A stretch of DNA of 16,694 bases from Proteobacteria bacterium UBA3588 (GCA_002376325.1 DFMR01000127.1:1-16694), one strand, 5' to 3'. Counted from the first letter of the stretch, positions 1-7,094 are shown. Numbers and translations: made by a program. The notes: generated by a model not told the origin, from the sequence alone.

Positions 1-1562
1 CCCGGCCGGCGGATGGCGAAATCGAGCAGCCGGGCGTTGTGCAGCCGCAGCCATTCGATGACGCGCTGGCCGCTGCCGCTGCGGCCGACCCCGGCCCGCG
101 CGTAACGCAGCACCAATGGAATGAAGCTGAGCGAAATGGCCAGCGAGGCCAGCAGCGCCAGCCCCATCGCCAGGGCGAACGGAATGAAGAACAGCCCGGC
201 GAGCCCGCCGACGAACAGCAGCGGCAAAAACACCGCCACGGTGCTGACGGTCCCCGAGATGTCCGGGCCGGCGATGTCGCGCAGTCCCGCCAGGATCGCC
301 GCGTCGCGCGGCTCGCCCTGTTCCCAGCGGTGGTAGATCGCCTCCAGCACGATGATGGCGTCGTCCACCAGCAGCCCCACCGCCACCGTCAGCGCGCCGA
401 GGGTGAGCAGGTTGAGGGAATGGTGCGCGGCATAGAGACCTGCGATGCCCAGCAGCAGCGACAGCGGGATGCTCAGCGCCAGCGCCCAGATGCCGCGCCC
501 CGTCCCCATGATCCAGAACAGCACCGCCACGGCCAGCAGCGCACCCAACAACAGGTTGCGCCCCAGGTCGCTGCGGATCAGCTCGACCAGATGGCCCTGG
601 CTGTAGCTGCGCATCCAGCTGACGCCCGGCGGCAACTGGCCGCGCAACTGCCTCAGGGTGCGCGCCACCGCATCGGTCACCGGCAGCGTCGACGCCCCCG
701 GCTGCTTGAACACGATCATGGCCACGCTGGGGCGGCCGTCGAGGGTCACCGCGCCGTTGGACGGTATCGGTGCGCGCACCACCCGCGCCAGGTCGTGGAG
801 CGGGATCGGACCGTCGCGGCCCGTCACCGTGATGCGTCCCAGCTGCGTCGCATCATGCGGCAGCTGGCGCAGCTCCATCAGTACCTGCTGGTGACCCAGA
901 TCGAGATAGCCGGCGGGCCGCAGCAGCAATTCTCCACGCACCGCCGCGGCGAGGGCCGAGACGGTGACGCCGTACTGGCGCAGCCGGTTCAGCTCCGGCT
1001 GGATCCACAGCGCCTGGTCGCCGCTGCCGAACACCTCGACCCGCTGTACGCCGGGCAGCGCACGCAGTGCCGGGGCGATGGTGGCATTGATGATGCGCTG
1101 CACCGCCGCCGGCGCCGCCGTGGCGGGGATGAGCAGGGTGTAATCGGCCACCTCGTTGATGGCGTTGCCCATGATCACCGCGCGCGGATCGGCCGCCGCC
1201 GGCAGCCGTGCGCGCACCCGATCGATGGCGGCGTTGACCGCCTGCAGGTCGGCCTGCGCAGCGGTGTCGTTGGCGAAACGGGCATCGATCTCCACGCTGC
1301 CGCCGCCCATCACCGAGCGGACGTTGTCGAGCTGCGGGATGGTCAGCAGCTGGCCTTCGAGGGGCCGGGTGATCAGCGTCTCCAGCTCCTCGGTGGTGGC
1401 GCCGGGATAGTGGGTGATCACTGCGATCTGCGGATAGTTGAATTGCGGCAGCACTTCGACCGGTATGTGCAGCAGCGCATAGACGCCATAGCCGATCAGG
1501 CCGCCGTAGACCATCAGCCACAGTACGGGTCGCGACAGCAGACGTGCGAATGAGTCACCCAT
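1..1562 (-). CDS. RND efflux transporter permease subunit (AcrB-like), N-terminal 520 residues, cut by window edge
   Basis: Inner-membrane proton-driven pump subunit of a tripartite RND efflux system. The reading frame begins at an ATG at 1562 (MGDSFARLLSRPVLWLMVYG) and stays open to the left edge, so about half of a ~1000-residue protein is present. Visible parts are TM1 near residues 11-31, a long periplasmic porter region (about 32-330), then clustered helices TM2-TM6 to residue 520. TM4 holds VGLLVDDAIIVLEAI with Asp400-Asp401, which match the proton-relay pair Asp407/Asp408 of AcrB. That pair fits the hydrophobe/amphiphile type better than the heavy-metal CusA type, but the substrate cannot be read. 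It starts 8 nt after the adaptor stop codon, so the two are surely cotranscribed. An outer-membrane factor is not seen; it could lie beyond the left edge or elsewhere. Confidence 0.93.
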   Translation of the reverse strand, partial: MGDSFARLLSRPVLWLMVYGGLIGYGVYALLHIPVEVLPQFNYPQIAVITHYPGATTEELETLITRPLEGQLLTIPQLDNVRSVMGGGSVEIDARFANDTAAQADLQAVNAAIDRVRARLPAAADPRAVIMGNAINEVADYTLLIPATAAPAAVQRIINATIAPALRALPGVQRVEVFGSGDQALWIQPELNRLRQYGVTVSALAAAVRGELLLRPAGYLDLGHQQVLMELRQLPHDATQLGRITVTGRDGPIPLHDLARVVRAPIPSNGAVTLDGRPSVAMIVFKQPGASTLPVTDAVARTLRQLRGQLPPGVSWMRSYSQGHLVELIRSDLGRNLLLGALLAVAVLFWIMGTGRGIWALALSIPLSLLLGIAGLYAAHHSLNLLTLGALTVAVGLLVDDAIIVLEAIYHRWEQGEPRDAAILAGLRDIAGPDISGTVSTVAVFLPLLFVGGLAGLFFIPFALAMGLALLASLAISLSFIPLVLRYARAGVGRSGSGQRVIEWLRLHNARLLDFAIRRP

Positions 1563-1570
1563 GGGCAGCG

Positions 1571-2599
1571 TCAATCCGGCGGCTGGAAGCGGGCGGCGAC
1601 GTCGCGGTGAAAGCGCAGGTAGGCGTTGGTCACCACCACCTGCTCACCGGCGCTGAGACCGCGGAGGATCGCAGTATCGCTGCCGTCGGCGGCACCGGGC
1701 ACGACCTGTTGCCGCACATCCTGTCCGCCGCGCCGCACCAGCACCCACCACTGGCCGCGGTCGAGGATCAGGGCGCGCGTCGGAATGAAGGCCGCGCTGC
1801 GGCTGCCACCGCGCAATTGCACCCTGCCCGCCTCGCCGTTGCGCCAGCCGGGATGCGGCGCCGTTGCCTTCAGCCAAACCACCTCGCCGCCGTCACGTTG
1901 CAACTGTCCCACCACCGCACGGACCTGCACCGCAATCGGTGCCGTTCCATCCGCCGTTTGGAATTGGCCCGCCATGTCCGCTCGAACCGTCGCGGCGGCC
2001 ATGCCGTAAAAAACGGCCCGCAGGCGCAGGCTGCCGGAGTTCTGCAACGTCAGCAGCGTCTGACCCGACGTCACTCGATCACCGGCAGCCGCATTCAGCG
2101 ACAACACCATTCCGTCAGTAGGCGCCGTGATTTGCGCCGCTGCCAAGGCGGCGTCCAACTCGGCCCGGCCGCGATCACGGATCGCCAGCGCCTGCGCCAA
2201 TGCGGCCTGTGCCTTATCGACCGCAAGCCGTGTCGCCAATTTGCCCGCGAATTTCTCCTGCTGCACCGCCAGTGCCTGACGTGCCACGGTGACCGTCGCC
2301 CGTGCGGCATCGACAGCCGCCCGGTGCGCCGCGATGTGCGCGGAAATCTCCGGACCGACGAGACGCGCCAACACCGTCCCGGCCGCAACCCGGTCGCCGG
2401 GCTGCACCGCGACGGCCGCCAGTTCGCCGGTGGCCTGCGCCCGCAGCCGAACCGCCACCACCGGCATCACCTGGGCATAGGCCGACAGCGATGCGGTGAC
2501 GGTCCGCATCCGCACCGCGACGCTATCCGCAGCGGCACTGACCGAGCCGGCGACCAGCAGCAACGCGATACCGAATAACCTGCGGGGAATTGCGGTCAT
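1571..2599 (-). CDS. RND efflux periplasmic adaptor (membrane fusion protein)
   Basis: Periplasmic adaptor joining the RND permease to an outer-membrane channel. Residues 1-23 form a signal peptide (IPRR, a hydrophobic stretch LFGIALLLVAGSV, then SAAADS), apparently a type I cleavage site with no lipobox. The order is then a first lipoyl half-motif near 55-82 (GELAAVAVQPGDRVAAGTVL), an Ala-rich coiled-coil hairpin near 86-155, the second lipoyl half (ITAPTDGMVLSLNAAAGDRV, about 157-176), and beta-barrel and membrane-proximal domains. About 342 residues is normal for the family. The start is ambiguous among three adjacent codons, GTG 2605, ATG 2602 and ATG 2599. I chose 2599 because GAGG at 2606-2609 then sits 6 nt upstream. 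It is first in the operon, and the permease starts 8 nt after its stop. The palindrome at 2677-2697 probably governs it. Confidence 0.92.
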   Translation of the reverse strand: MTAIPRRLFGIALLLVAGSVSAAADSVAVRMRTVTASLSAYAQVMPVVAVRLRAQATGELAAVAVQPGDRVAAGTVLARLVGPEISAHIAAHRAAVDAARATVTVARQALAVQQEKFAGKLATRLAVDKAQAALAQALAIRDRGRAELDAALAAAQITAPTDGMVLSLNAAAGDRVTSGQTLLTLQNSGSLRLRAVFYGMAAATVRADMAGQFQTADGTAPIAVQVRAVVGQLQRDGGEVVWLKATAPHPGWRNGEAGRVQLRGGSRSAAFIPTRALILDRGQWWVLVRRGGQDVRQQVVPGAADGSDTAILRGLSAGEQVVVTNAYLRFHRDVAARFQPPD

Positions 2600-2676
2600 C
2601 ATCACCTCATGTGTTTGGAACCGCTGCGGCGAGGAGAGTTTCGCGCCAGCCGTAATCGACCATTAGGTGGCGCGCC

Positions 2677-2697
2677 CACTTAAGTCCGACTTAAGTG
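2677..2697. promoter_or_regulatory. Candidate operator: perfect 10-bp inverted repeat of two ACTTAAGT boxes
   Basis: The arms CACTTAAGTC and GACTTAAGTG are exact reverse complements around a single central base. Each arm contains ACTTAAGT, itself a palindrome, so the site is also two copies of an 8-bp palindrome with an 11-bp period, about one helical turn. It lies about 80 bp upstream of the minus-strand efflux operon and about 180 bp upstream of the cupin gene. A dimer-of-dimers repressor (TetR- or MarR-like) of the efflux operon is the natural inference, but no such regulator gene is in the window. A TTGTAC hexamer beside it (minus strand) could be a -35 element, but no convincing -10 follows. 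Confidence 0.6.
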
Positions 2698-2880
2698 TAC
2701 AAAACGGTACCGGCGGTGCCCGCCGCACGGTCGGCATCTCTACTCCCGCCATGTTGCCGCCGGATGACAGCGCATTGCGGTAGCGCCGGCCGGCGTTGCC
2801 CGCCCGCTCCCCTCGCGTTACTCTCGGCCTGGGACAATCGCCGGCCGCGCGCCGCGACACCGACAACCGAGGAGGATTCG

Positions 2881-3363
2881 ATGGAACGACCCGACTACCC
2901 CATCGCCGTCACCGCCGCCGAGGCGCCACCGCGCACCACACCGTCCATCTATCCGGAACCGTTCGCCTCGCGCATGGCCGGCCGCGACAAGCGTCCGCTG
3001 GGCGACCTGTTCGGCCTCACCCACTTCGGCGTCAACCTGACCACGTTGAAGCCGGGCGCCGTGTCGGCCCTGCGCCACGCCCATTCGAAACAGGACGAGT
3101 TCCTCTACATCCTACAGGGCCGTCCGGTGCTGGTTACCGACGCCGGCGAAACGCAGCTCTCTCCCGGGATGTGCACCGGCGCGCGCCACGGCACCGGCAA
3201 CGGCCAGCAGCTGTTCAACCGCAGCGACGAGGATGTGGTCTATCTGGAGATCGGCGACCGCACTCCCGGCGACACGGCCACCTATCCCGACGACGACCTC
3301 CAGGCCGCCATGGCCCCGGACGGCAAGTGGCAGTTCAGTCACAAGGACGGGACGCCGTATTGA
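2881..3363 (+). CDS. Cupin-domain protein (COG3837-like), function unknown
   Basis: A 160-residue single-domain cupin. Cupin motif 1 is complete: Gly, then HAH, four residues, Glu, six residues, Gly (HAHSKQDEFLYILQG, about residues 66-80), giving a plausible His/His/Glu metal set. Motif 2 is looser (LSPGMCTGARHGTGN, about 96-110). The C-terminal half (VYLEIGDRTPGD, YPDDDL, PDGKW, HKDGTPY) fits the small uncharacterised cupins of COG3837 as I remember them. It has no signal peptide, so it is probably cytoplasmic. The start is chosen because AGGAGG at 2870-2875 lies 5 nt before the ATG; the frame stays open upstream but has no such site. It stands alone, divergent from the efflux operon and followed by a repeat. 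No enzymatic role can be assigned. Confidence 0.88.
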   Translation: MERPDYPIAVTAAEAPPRTTPSIYPEPFASRMAGRDKRPLGDLFGLTHFGVNLTTLKPGAVSALRHAHSKQDEFLYILQGRPVLVTDAGETQLSPGMCTGARHGTGNGQQLFNRSDEDVVYLEIGDRTPGDTATYPDDDLQAAMAPDGKWQFSHKDGTPY

Positions 3364-3370
3364 ACAAGAT

Positions 3371-3478
3371 AATCAACCACGGGGGCACGGAGTTATTACT
3401 GCTATTACAGAGTCAGTCTACTCGATACGCATCAATCGTCTCTGTGTTCCCCGTGTGCCACGTGGTTAACCACTTTTG
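3371..3478 (+). repeat. Copy A of a ~100-bp dispersed hairpin repeat
   Basis: The left arm (3374-3392) is CAACCACGGGGGCACGGAG. The right arm (about 3440-3470) carries CCCCGTGTGCCACGTGGTT, followed by AACCACTTTTG. The arms are imperfectly complementary around about 45 nt of loop. The same ends recur at 4573-4677 and 6011-6107 in the same orientation. Copy A has the most diverged interior of the three. No coding capacity was seen. It lies between the cupin gene and nfo, just before the nfo promoter. Confidence 0.75.
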
Positions 3479-3481
3479 CCG

Positions 3482-3509
3482 TTGAATTGCGGAGTGACTT
3501 GCCGATAAT
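3482..3509 (+). promoter_or_regulatory. Probable sigma-70 promoter of nfo
   Basis: TTGAAT (3482-3487) and GATAAT (3504-3509) are separated by 16 bp and match the -35 and -10 consensus at 4/6 and 5/6. The predicted start near 3516 gives a 5' leader of about 70 nt. The site begins a few bases after repeat copy A. A weaker TACACT at 3551-3556 is an alternative -10. Confidence 0.45.
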
Positions 3510-3584
3510 TCCCCTACTCTTCCCCGGTCGATCCTCCCGGCCATTTTCTTTACACTGCCCCGCTCCGCAACGACAGGATGAGCC

Positions 3585-4430
3585 ATGAAACGGATCGGTG
3601 CCCACGTCAGTACCAGCGGCGGTGTCGAGAACGCCCCGCTCAACGCCCAGGCCATCGGCGCGCGCGCCTTTGCGCTGTTCACCAAGAACCAGCGCCAGTG
3701 GCACGCCAAACCGCTGAGCAGCGAGAGCATCGCAGCGTTCCGCATCAACCTCGCGGCCGCCGCCATCGCGCCGGAACACGTGCTGCCCCACGACAGTTAC
3801 CTGATCAATCTCGGTCATCCGGAAGATGAGGGTCTGGCCAAGTCACGTGGGGCCTTTCTAGACGAGATGGAGCGTTGCGCCCAACTCGGACTGAAACTGT
3901 TGAACTTCCACCCCGGCAGTCACCTCAAGCAGATTGACGAGGCAGAGTGCCTGCGCCGCGTCGCCGACTCCATCAACTGGGCGCTGGAGCAGACCGCGGG
4001 CATCACCGCCGTGATCGAGAACACCGCCGGCCAGGGGACCAACGTCGGTTACCGCTTCGAACACCTGGCGGCGATCATCGATGGCGTGGAGGACAAGTCG
4101 CGCGTCGGCGTCTGCCTCGACACCTGCCACACCTTCACCGCCGGTTACGACCTGCGTACACCGGAAGCATGCGCTGCGACCTTTGAGGAATTCGAACGGG
4201 TGGTCGGCTTCCGCTACCTGCGCGGCATGCACCTCAACGACTCCAAACCCGACCTGGGGTCACGCGTCGACCGCCACGAGAGCATCGGCAAGGGCAAGCT
4301 GGGACTGGCGGTGTTCGAGTACATCGTGAACGACCCGCGCTTCGAGGAAATCCCGATGGTGCTGGAGACAGTGGACGACACTATCTGGCCCGAGGAGATC
4401 GCGCTGCTCTATAGCCTGCAACGCAGTTGA
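3585..4430 (+). CDS. nfo: Endonuclease IV (apurinic/apyrimidinic endonuclease)
   Basis: Zinc-dependent AP endonuclease of base-excision repair. It cleaves DNA 5' to abasic sites and removes 3'-blocking groups. At 281 residues it keeps all nine trinuclear-zinc ligands at exactly the E. coli Nfo numbers: His69 (LPHDSY), His109 (NFHPGSH), Glu145 (VIENTAGQG), Asp179 and His182 (CLDTCHTFTAGYD), His216 (MHLNDSK), Asp229 and His231 (VDRHESIGKG) and Glu261 (VLETVDD). The TIM-barrel protein is therefore expected to be active. The ATG is preceded by AGGA about 8 nt upstream. It is monocistronic, flanked by repeats on both sides, with a sigma-70-like promoter at 3482-3509. No SoxS box was recognised. 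Confidence 0.98.
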   Translation: MKRIGAHVSTSGGVENAPLNAQAIGARAFALFTKNQRQWHAKPLSSESIAAFRINLAAAAIAPEHVLPHDSYLINLGHPEDEGLAKSRGAFLDEMERCAQLGLKLLNFHPGSHLKQIDEAECLRRVADSINWALEQTAGITAVIENTAGQGTNVGYRFEHLAAIIDGVEDKSRVGVCLDTCHTFTAGYDLRTPEACAATFEEFERVVGFRYLRGMHLNDSKPDLGSRVDRHESIGKGKLGLAVFEYIVNDPRFEEIPMVLETVDDTIWPEEIALLYSLQRS

Positions 4431-4476
4431 ATAAACCGGGGAACAGCAATGTCATTCGCCAAGACAGCAGTTATCT

Positions 4477-4545
4477 GTAGGCCCGATAGAGCGCAGCGGT
4501 ATCGGGCAGTGCCTGCCGGACACCGCTGCGCCAAGTCCCGCCTAC
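4477..4545. repeat. 69-bp imperfect palindrome (interspersed hairpin element)
   Basis: The segment begins GTAGGCCCGATAGAGCGCAG and ends CGCTGCGCC...CGCCTAC. Read as reverse complement it begins GTAGGCGGGACTTGGCGCAG, so the two halves align nearly throughout (GTAGGC, GCGCAGCGGT, TC.GGCAG) and can fold into one long hairpin centred near 4511. It lies 46 bp after the nfo stop and could act as a 3' stabiliser or terminator, although no T-run follows. The style matches the bacterial interspersed palindromes common in gammaproteobacteria. It is unrelated in sequence to the other repeat family here. Confidence 0.7.
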
Positions 4546-4572
4546 CTGGCTAAAAATCCAGCAACATAACGA

Positions 4573-4677
4573 TATTAACCTCGGGGGAACACCGGGGGTA
4601 TAAAGTCATGGCAAACCCGTTTTGTATACCTTCAATTCCCCCGTGCTCCCCGTGCTCCCCGTGGTTAACGGCTTTTG
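4573..4677 (+). repeat. Copy B of the ~100-bp dispersed hairpin repeat
   Basis: The left arm has TATTAACC, TCGGGGGAACACCGGGGG. The right arm is built of a tandem 9-mer (CCCCGTGCT, CCCCGTGCT, CCCCGTGGT), followed by TAACGGCTTTTG. The interior shares TCATGGCAAA and GTATACC with copy C (TCATTGCCAA, ATATACC), so the relation extends beyond the arms. It lies between nfo and the convergent OsmC-family gene, about 14 bp from the latter's stop, so it may help end transcription from both sides. Confidence 0.8.
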
Positions 4678-4691
4678 TTCAAGCGCCGGAC

Positions 4692-5153
4692 TCAATCAGT
4701 CGACTGGTGCACCTGGGTGCCGTTCATGTGGACGGTCACCTGCACCGGTATCCCCTGGCGCACGCTGGCGGTCACCACGCAGAAATCCTCGAACATGCCG
4801 AGGCAGCGGTCGAAGCGACCCTGCGAGTCGAACTCGCCGCTCACCTCGATCGCCACCTCGAAGCCGCCGATGCGCAGCCGTCCCTGCTCGTTGCGCACCA
4901 TGTTGCCGCGTACCGTGGTGCTCACCGAATCCGGCGCCACGTGCGCCTTGCGCAGGCAGAACAGCAGGCTGGCGCTGAGGCAGTTGCCCACCGCCGTCGC
5001 CAGCAGGCGCGACGCGTTGGGGCCGCTGCCGGCCCCGAGCGGCGCCGGCTCGTCCACCAGCAGCGGCGCAATGGCCGGGTCGTTGAAGTCCACCTGGAAG
5101 CGATAGCCCTCCCCGCTCTGCATCCGGATCTCGAAGCTGCCCTGTTCGCTCAT
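4692..5153 (-). CDS. OsmC/Ohr-family protein
   Basis: A 153-residue alpha/beta protein of the OsmC superfamily, whose characterised members reduce organic hydroperoxides with a cysteine pair. The two expected cysteines are visible: Cys58 in ATAVGNCLSASLLFCLRKA at the start of the central helix and Cys125 in MFEDFCVVTASVRQGIPV. Cys66 and Cys117 are extra. It resembles the OsmC-like branch with undefined substrate more than Ohr proper, so no symbol is given. The start is the ATG at 5153, because GGGAGAGGG lies 6-7 nt upstream; an in-frame ATG at 5177 would add MAHGRGYA but would place that ribosome site inside the gene. It is divergent from cmoA, with overlapping promoter regions. Confidence 0.88.
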   Translation of the reverse strand: MSEQGSFEIRMQSGEGYRFQVDFNDPAIAPLLVDEPAPLGAGSGPNASRLLATAVGNCLSASLLFCLRKAHVAPDSVSTTVRGNMVRNEQGRLRIGGFEVAIEVSGEFDSQGRFDRCLGMFEDFCVVTASVRQGIPVQVTVHMNGTQVHQSTD

Positions 5154-5185
5154 CGCGTACCCTCTCCCGTGCGCCAAATTTCACC

Positions 5186-5214
5186 AGCCTACGGAGCCGG
5201 CCTGCGCATGGCAA
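5186..5214 (-). promoter_or_regulatory. Possible promoter of the OsmC-family gene
   Basis: On the minus strand, TTGCCA (5214-5209) matches the -35 box at 5/6 and TAGGCT (5191-5186) matches the -10 box at 3/6, with a 17-bp spacer. The -35 overlaps the putative -35 of the divergent cmoA promoter, so the two could compete for polymerase. Confidence 0.35.
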
Positions 5215-5235
5215 GCGGCCCGGCGATGATATAAT
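5208..5235 (+). promoter_or_regulatory. Promoter of cmoA
   Basis: A perfect TATAAT lies at 5230-5235. The -35 is weak (ATGGCA, 4/6, at 5208-5213, 16-bp spacer). Transcription would start near 5242, leaving a leader of about 23 nt before the ATG at 5265. No good Shine-Dalgarno precedes the ATG (CCGCA), so cmoA may be translated modestly. Confidence 0.55.
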
Positions 5236-5264
5236 CGCGCCCTCGTTTTCCGTATCGAACCGCA

Positions 5265-6002
5265 ATGAACAGCGACCCGACCAAAGACACTCTGTACTCC
5301 GTACCGCACCACCCGGTGTCCGACTTCGTGTTCGACGATCGGGTGGCGACCGTGTTTCCCGACATGATCCGCCGCTCTGTCCCCGGCTATGCCACCGTCG
5401 TCGGTCTGATGGGGCTGATCGCGGGCGAATACGCGCAACCGGACAGCCGTCTCTACGATCTCGGCTGTTCACTCGGAGCCGTGACCCTCGCCATGCGCCG
5501 ACGCATCGACCGGCCCGGCTGCCGCATCGTCGCCGTGGACAACTCGGCGGCCATGGTGGAACGCTGCCGCGAACACATCGATGCCGACCAGGCGCCGACA
5601 CCGGTCGAGCTGGTGTGCGCCGACCTGCGCGACGTGGCGATCGAACAGGCCTCGGTGGTGGCGATGAATTTCACCCTGCAGTTCATCGAACCGGCGCAGC
5701 GCCTGCCGCTGCTGCAGCGCATCCACGCCGGACTGCTGCCCGGCGGCGTGCTGGTGGTGGCGGAAAAGATTGCCTTCGCCGACCCTGATGAGCATGCCTT
5801 GCAGGAGACGCTGCATCTGGACTTCAAGCGCGCCAATGGCTATTCGGAGCTGGAGATCAGCCAGAAACGCGCATCGCTGGAGAAGGTGCTGCTGCCCGAG
5901 ACCATGGAACAGCATCTGCAACGGTTGCGCTCGGCCGGCTTCAGCCGCGCCTATCGCTGGTTCCAGGCATTCAACTTCGCCGCCGTCGTCGCCGTCAAAT
6001 GA
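5265..6002 (+). CDS. cmoA: Carboxy-S-adenosyl-L-methionine synthase CmoA
   Basis: SAM-dependent enzyme that uses prephenate to convert SAM into carboxy-SAM, the donor CmoB needs to make 5-oxyacetyluridine derivatives (cmo5U) at tRNA wobble position 34. At 245 residues it has the family's typical length and layout: the N-terminal DTLYSVPHHPVSDFVFDDRV segment, Rossmann motif I (RLYDLGCSLGAVTLAM, about 63-78), the acidic strand-2 end (IVAVDNSAAMVERC), MNFTLQFI, VVAEKI and the C-terminal block HLDFKRANGYSELEISQKR. It is cytoplasmic. cmoB follows downstream on the same strand, but 123 nt away, because a hairpin repeat lies between; in E. coli the two genes are nearly contiguous. The assignment is secure. 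Confidence 0.97.
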   Translation: MNSDPTKDTLYSVPHHPVSDFVFDDRVATVFPDMIRRSVPGYATVVGLMGLIAGEYAQPDSRLYDLGCSLGAVTLAMRRRIDRPGCRIVAVDNSAAMVERCREHIDADQAPTPVELVCADLRDVAIEQASVVAMNFTLQFIEPAQRLPLLQRIHAGLLPGGVLVVAEKIAFADPDEHALQETLHLDFKRANGYSELEISQKRASLEKVLLPETMEQHLQRLRSAGFSRAYRWFQAFNFAAVVAVK

Positions 6003-6010
6003 CCTGCATG

Positions 6011-6107
6011 ATTAACCACGGGGGGAACGGGGGATTCATTGCCAAGAATCTGAAGCAACGGCTTATATACCACACATGCCCCATGTCCCCAGTGGTTATC
6101 AGCTTTT
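6011..6107 (+). repeat. Copy C of the ~100-bp dispersed hairpin repeat, between cmoA and cmoB
   Basis: The left arm is ATTAACCACGGGGGGAACGG. The right arm has CATGCCCCATGTCCCCAGTG, then GTTATCAGCTTTT. The interior resembles copy B (TCATTGCCAA..., CTTATATACC). The element fills almost the whole gap between the cmoA stop and cmoB start, so it would form a hairpin inside any cmoAB transcript. Confidence 0.78.
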
Positions 6108-6125
6108 ATCCTCAAGGCCGTTAGG

Positions 6126-7094
6126 ATGATCGACTACGACGGCCTGTGGCGCGAGCTCGCGGCCACGCCCCTCGCTTCGTGGCAGGCGGCATTGCTGCCG
6201 CTGGTGCAGCAGAAGCTGACGCCGGACAGCCATGGCGATCTGCCGGACTGGTATGCGGCGTTGTCGCAACTGCCGGCGGTAATGCCTTCGGTCATCGATC
6301 TCAATGCCGATTGTCTGAGCATCGGCGGTGTCGGCGACATCGACGCGGCCACACGCGATCGGCTTGAACAGTTGCTGATGCAGTTTCATCCGTGGCGCAA
6401 GGGACCATTCGACCTATTCGGCATTCACATCGACACCGAGTGGCGCTCCGACTGGAAGTGGAACCGCATCGCGCCGCATCTCGACCTGCGCGGCCGGCGC
6501 GTGCTCGACGTGGGCTGCGGCAACGGCTACTACGGCTGGCGCATGGCCGGCGCCGGCGCGGCGCTGGTACTCGGCGTCGATCCCACGCTGCGCTATGTGA
6601 TGCAATATGCCGCGCTGCGCCACTTCATCGGCCCGAGCGCCAACCATGTGCTGCCGCTGACGCTGGAAGCATTGCCGGAAAACAGCGCCGCCTTCGACAC
6701 GGTATTCTCCATGGGCGTGCTCTATCATCGCCGCGATCACGTCGAACACCTGCAACGGCTGCTCGGCCAGCTGCGCGACGGCGGCCAGTTGATCCTCGAA
6801 GGGCTGGTGATCGACGGCGGCATCGGCGCGGTGCTCCATCCGCAGGGACGCTACGCCAAGATGAAGAACGTCTTCGCCCTTCCCTCCTGCGCCACACTCG
6901 TCCAATGGCTGCACGACAGCGGCTTCCACGCCGTCGAACTGCTCGACGTCGGCCCCACCACCACGGCCGAACAGCGCCGCACCCCGTGGATGCAATTCGA
7001 ATCCCTCGCCGACTTCCTCGATCCCGATGACGCACGCAGGACCATCGAAGGCCATCCGGCGCCGTTGCGCGCGGTATTCAGTGCTGTGCGCTGA
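6126..7094 (+). CDS. cmoB: tRNA U34 carboxymethyltransferase CmoB
   Basis: Transfers the carboxymethyl group of carboxy-SAM, made by CmoA, to 5-hydroxyuridine at the tRNA wobble position. The 322-residue protein has the CmoB N-terminal helical region, then the strongly conserved block MQFHPWRKGPFDLFGIHIDT and EWRSDWKWNR (about 85-114), the methyltransferase motif RRVLDVGCGNGYYGWRMAG, the segment LGVDPTLRYVMQYAALRHF, FSMGVLYHRRDHVEHL, and the tail SCATLVQWLHDSGFHAVELL with TTTAEQRRTPWMQFESLADF. The start ATG has AAGG 8 nt upstream (6114-6117). It is probably cotranscribed with cmoA through repeat copy C, unless that element terminates transcription or carries a promoter; I saw no clear promoter in the gap. 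Confidence 0.97.
   Translation: MIDYDGLWRELAATPLASWQAALLPLVQQKLTPDSHGDLPDWYAALSQLPAVMPSVIDLNADCLSIGGVGDIDAATRDRLEQLLMQFHPWRKGPFDLFGIHIDTEWRSDWKWNRIAPHLDLRGRRVLDVGCGNGYYGWRMAGAGAALVLGVDPTLRYVMQYAALRHFIGPSANHVLPLTLEALPENSAAFDTVFSMGVLYHRRDHVEHLQRLLGQLRDGGQLILEGLVIDGGIGAVLHPQGRYAKMKNVFALPSCATLVQWLHDSGFHAVELLDVGPTTTAEQRRTPWMQFESLADFLDPDDARRTIEGHPAPLRAVFSAVR

Noticed and set aside
39..1553. 504-codon plus-strand open frame over the permease
   Set aside because: Its product is Arg/Gln/His-rich low-complexity sequence, and it lies antisense to the clear RND permease; a high-GC shadow frame.
1544..2578. 344-codon plus-strand open frame over the adaptor
   Set aside because: Antisense to the adaptor, with Arg/His/Gln-rich composition and no recognisable domain.
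2695..2880. N-terminal extension of the cupin protein to an ATG at 2695
   Set aside because: The added residues are Arg/Pro/Ala-rich and would overlap the promoter region; AGGAGG 5 nt before ATG 2881 decides the start.
3501..3508. GCCGATAA, a perfect sigma-28 (flagellar) -10 box upstream of nfo
   Set aside because: The matching -35 position reads TTGA, not TAAA, and nfo is not a motility gene; a sigma-70 reading of the same bases is simpler.
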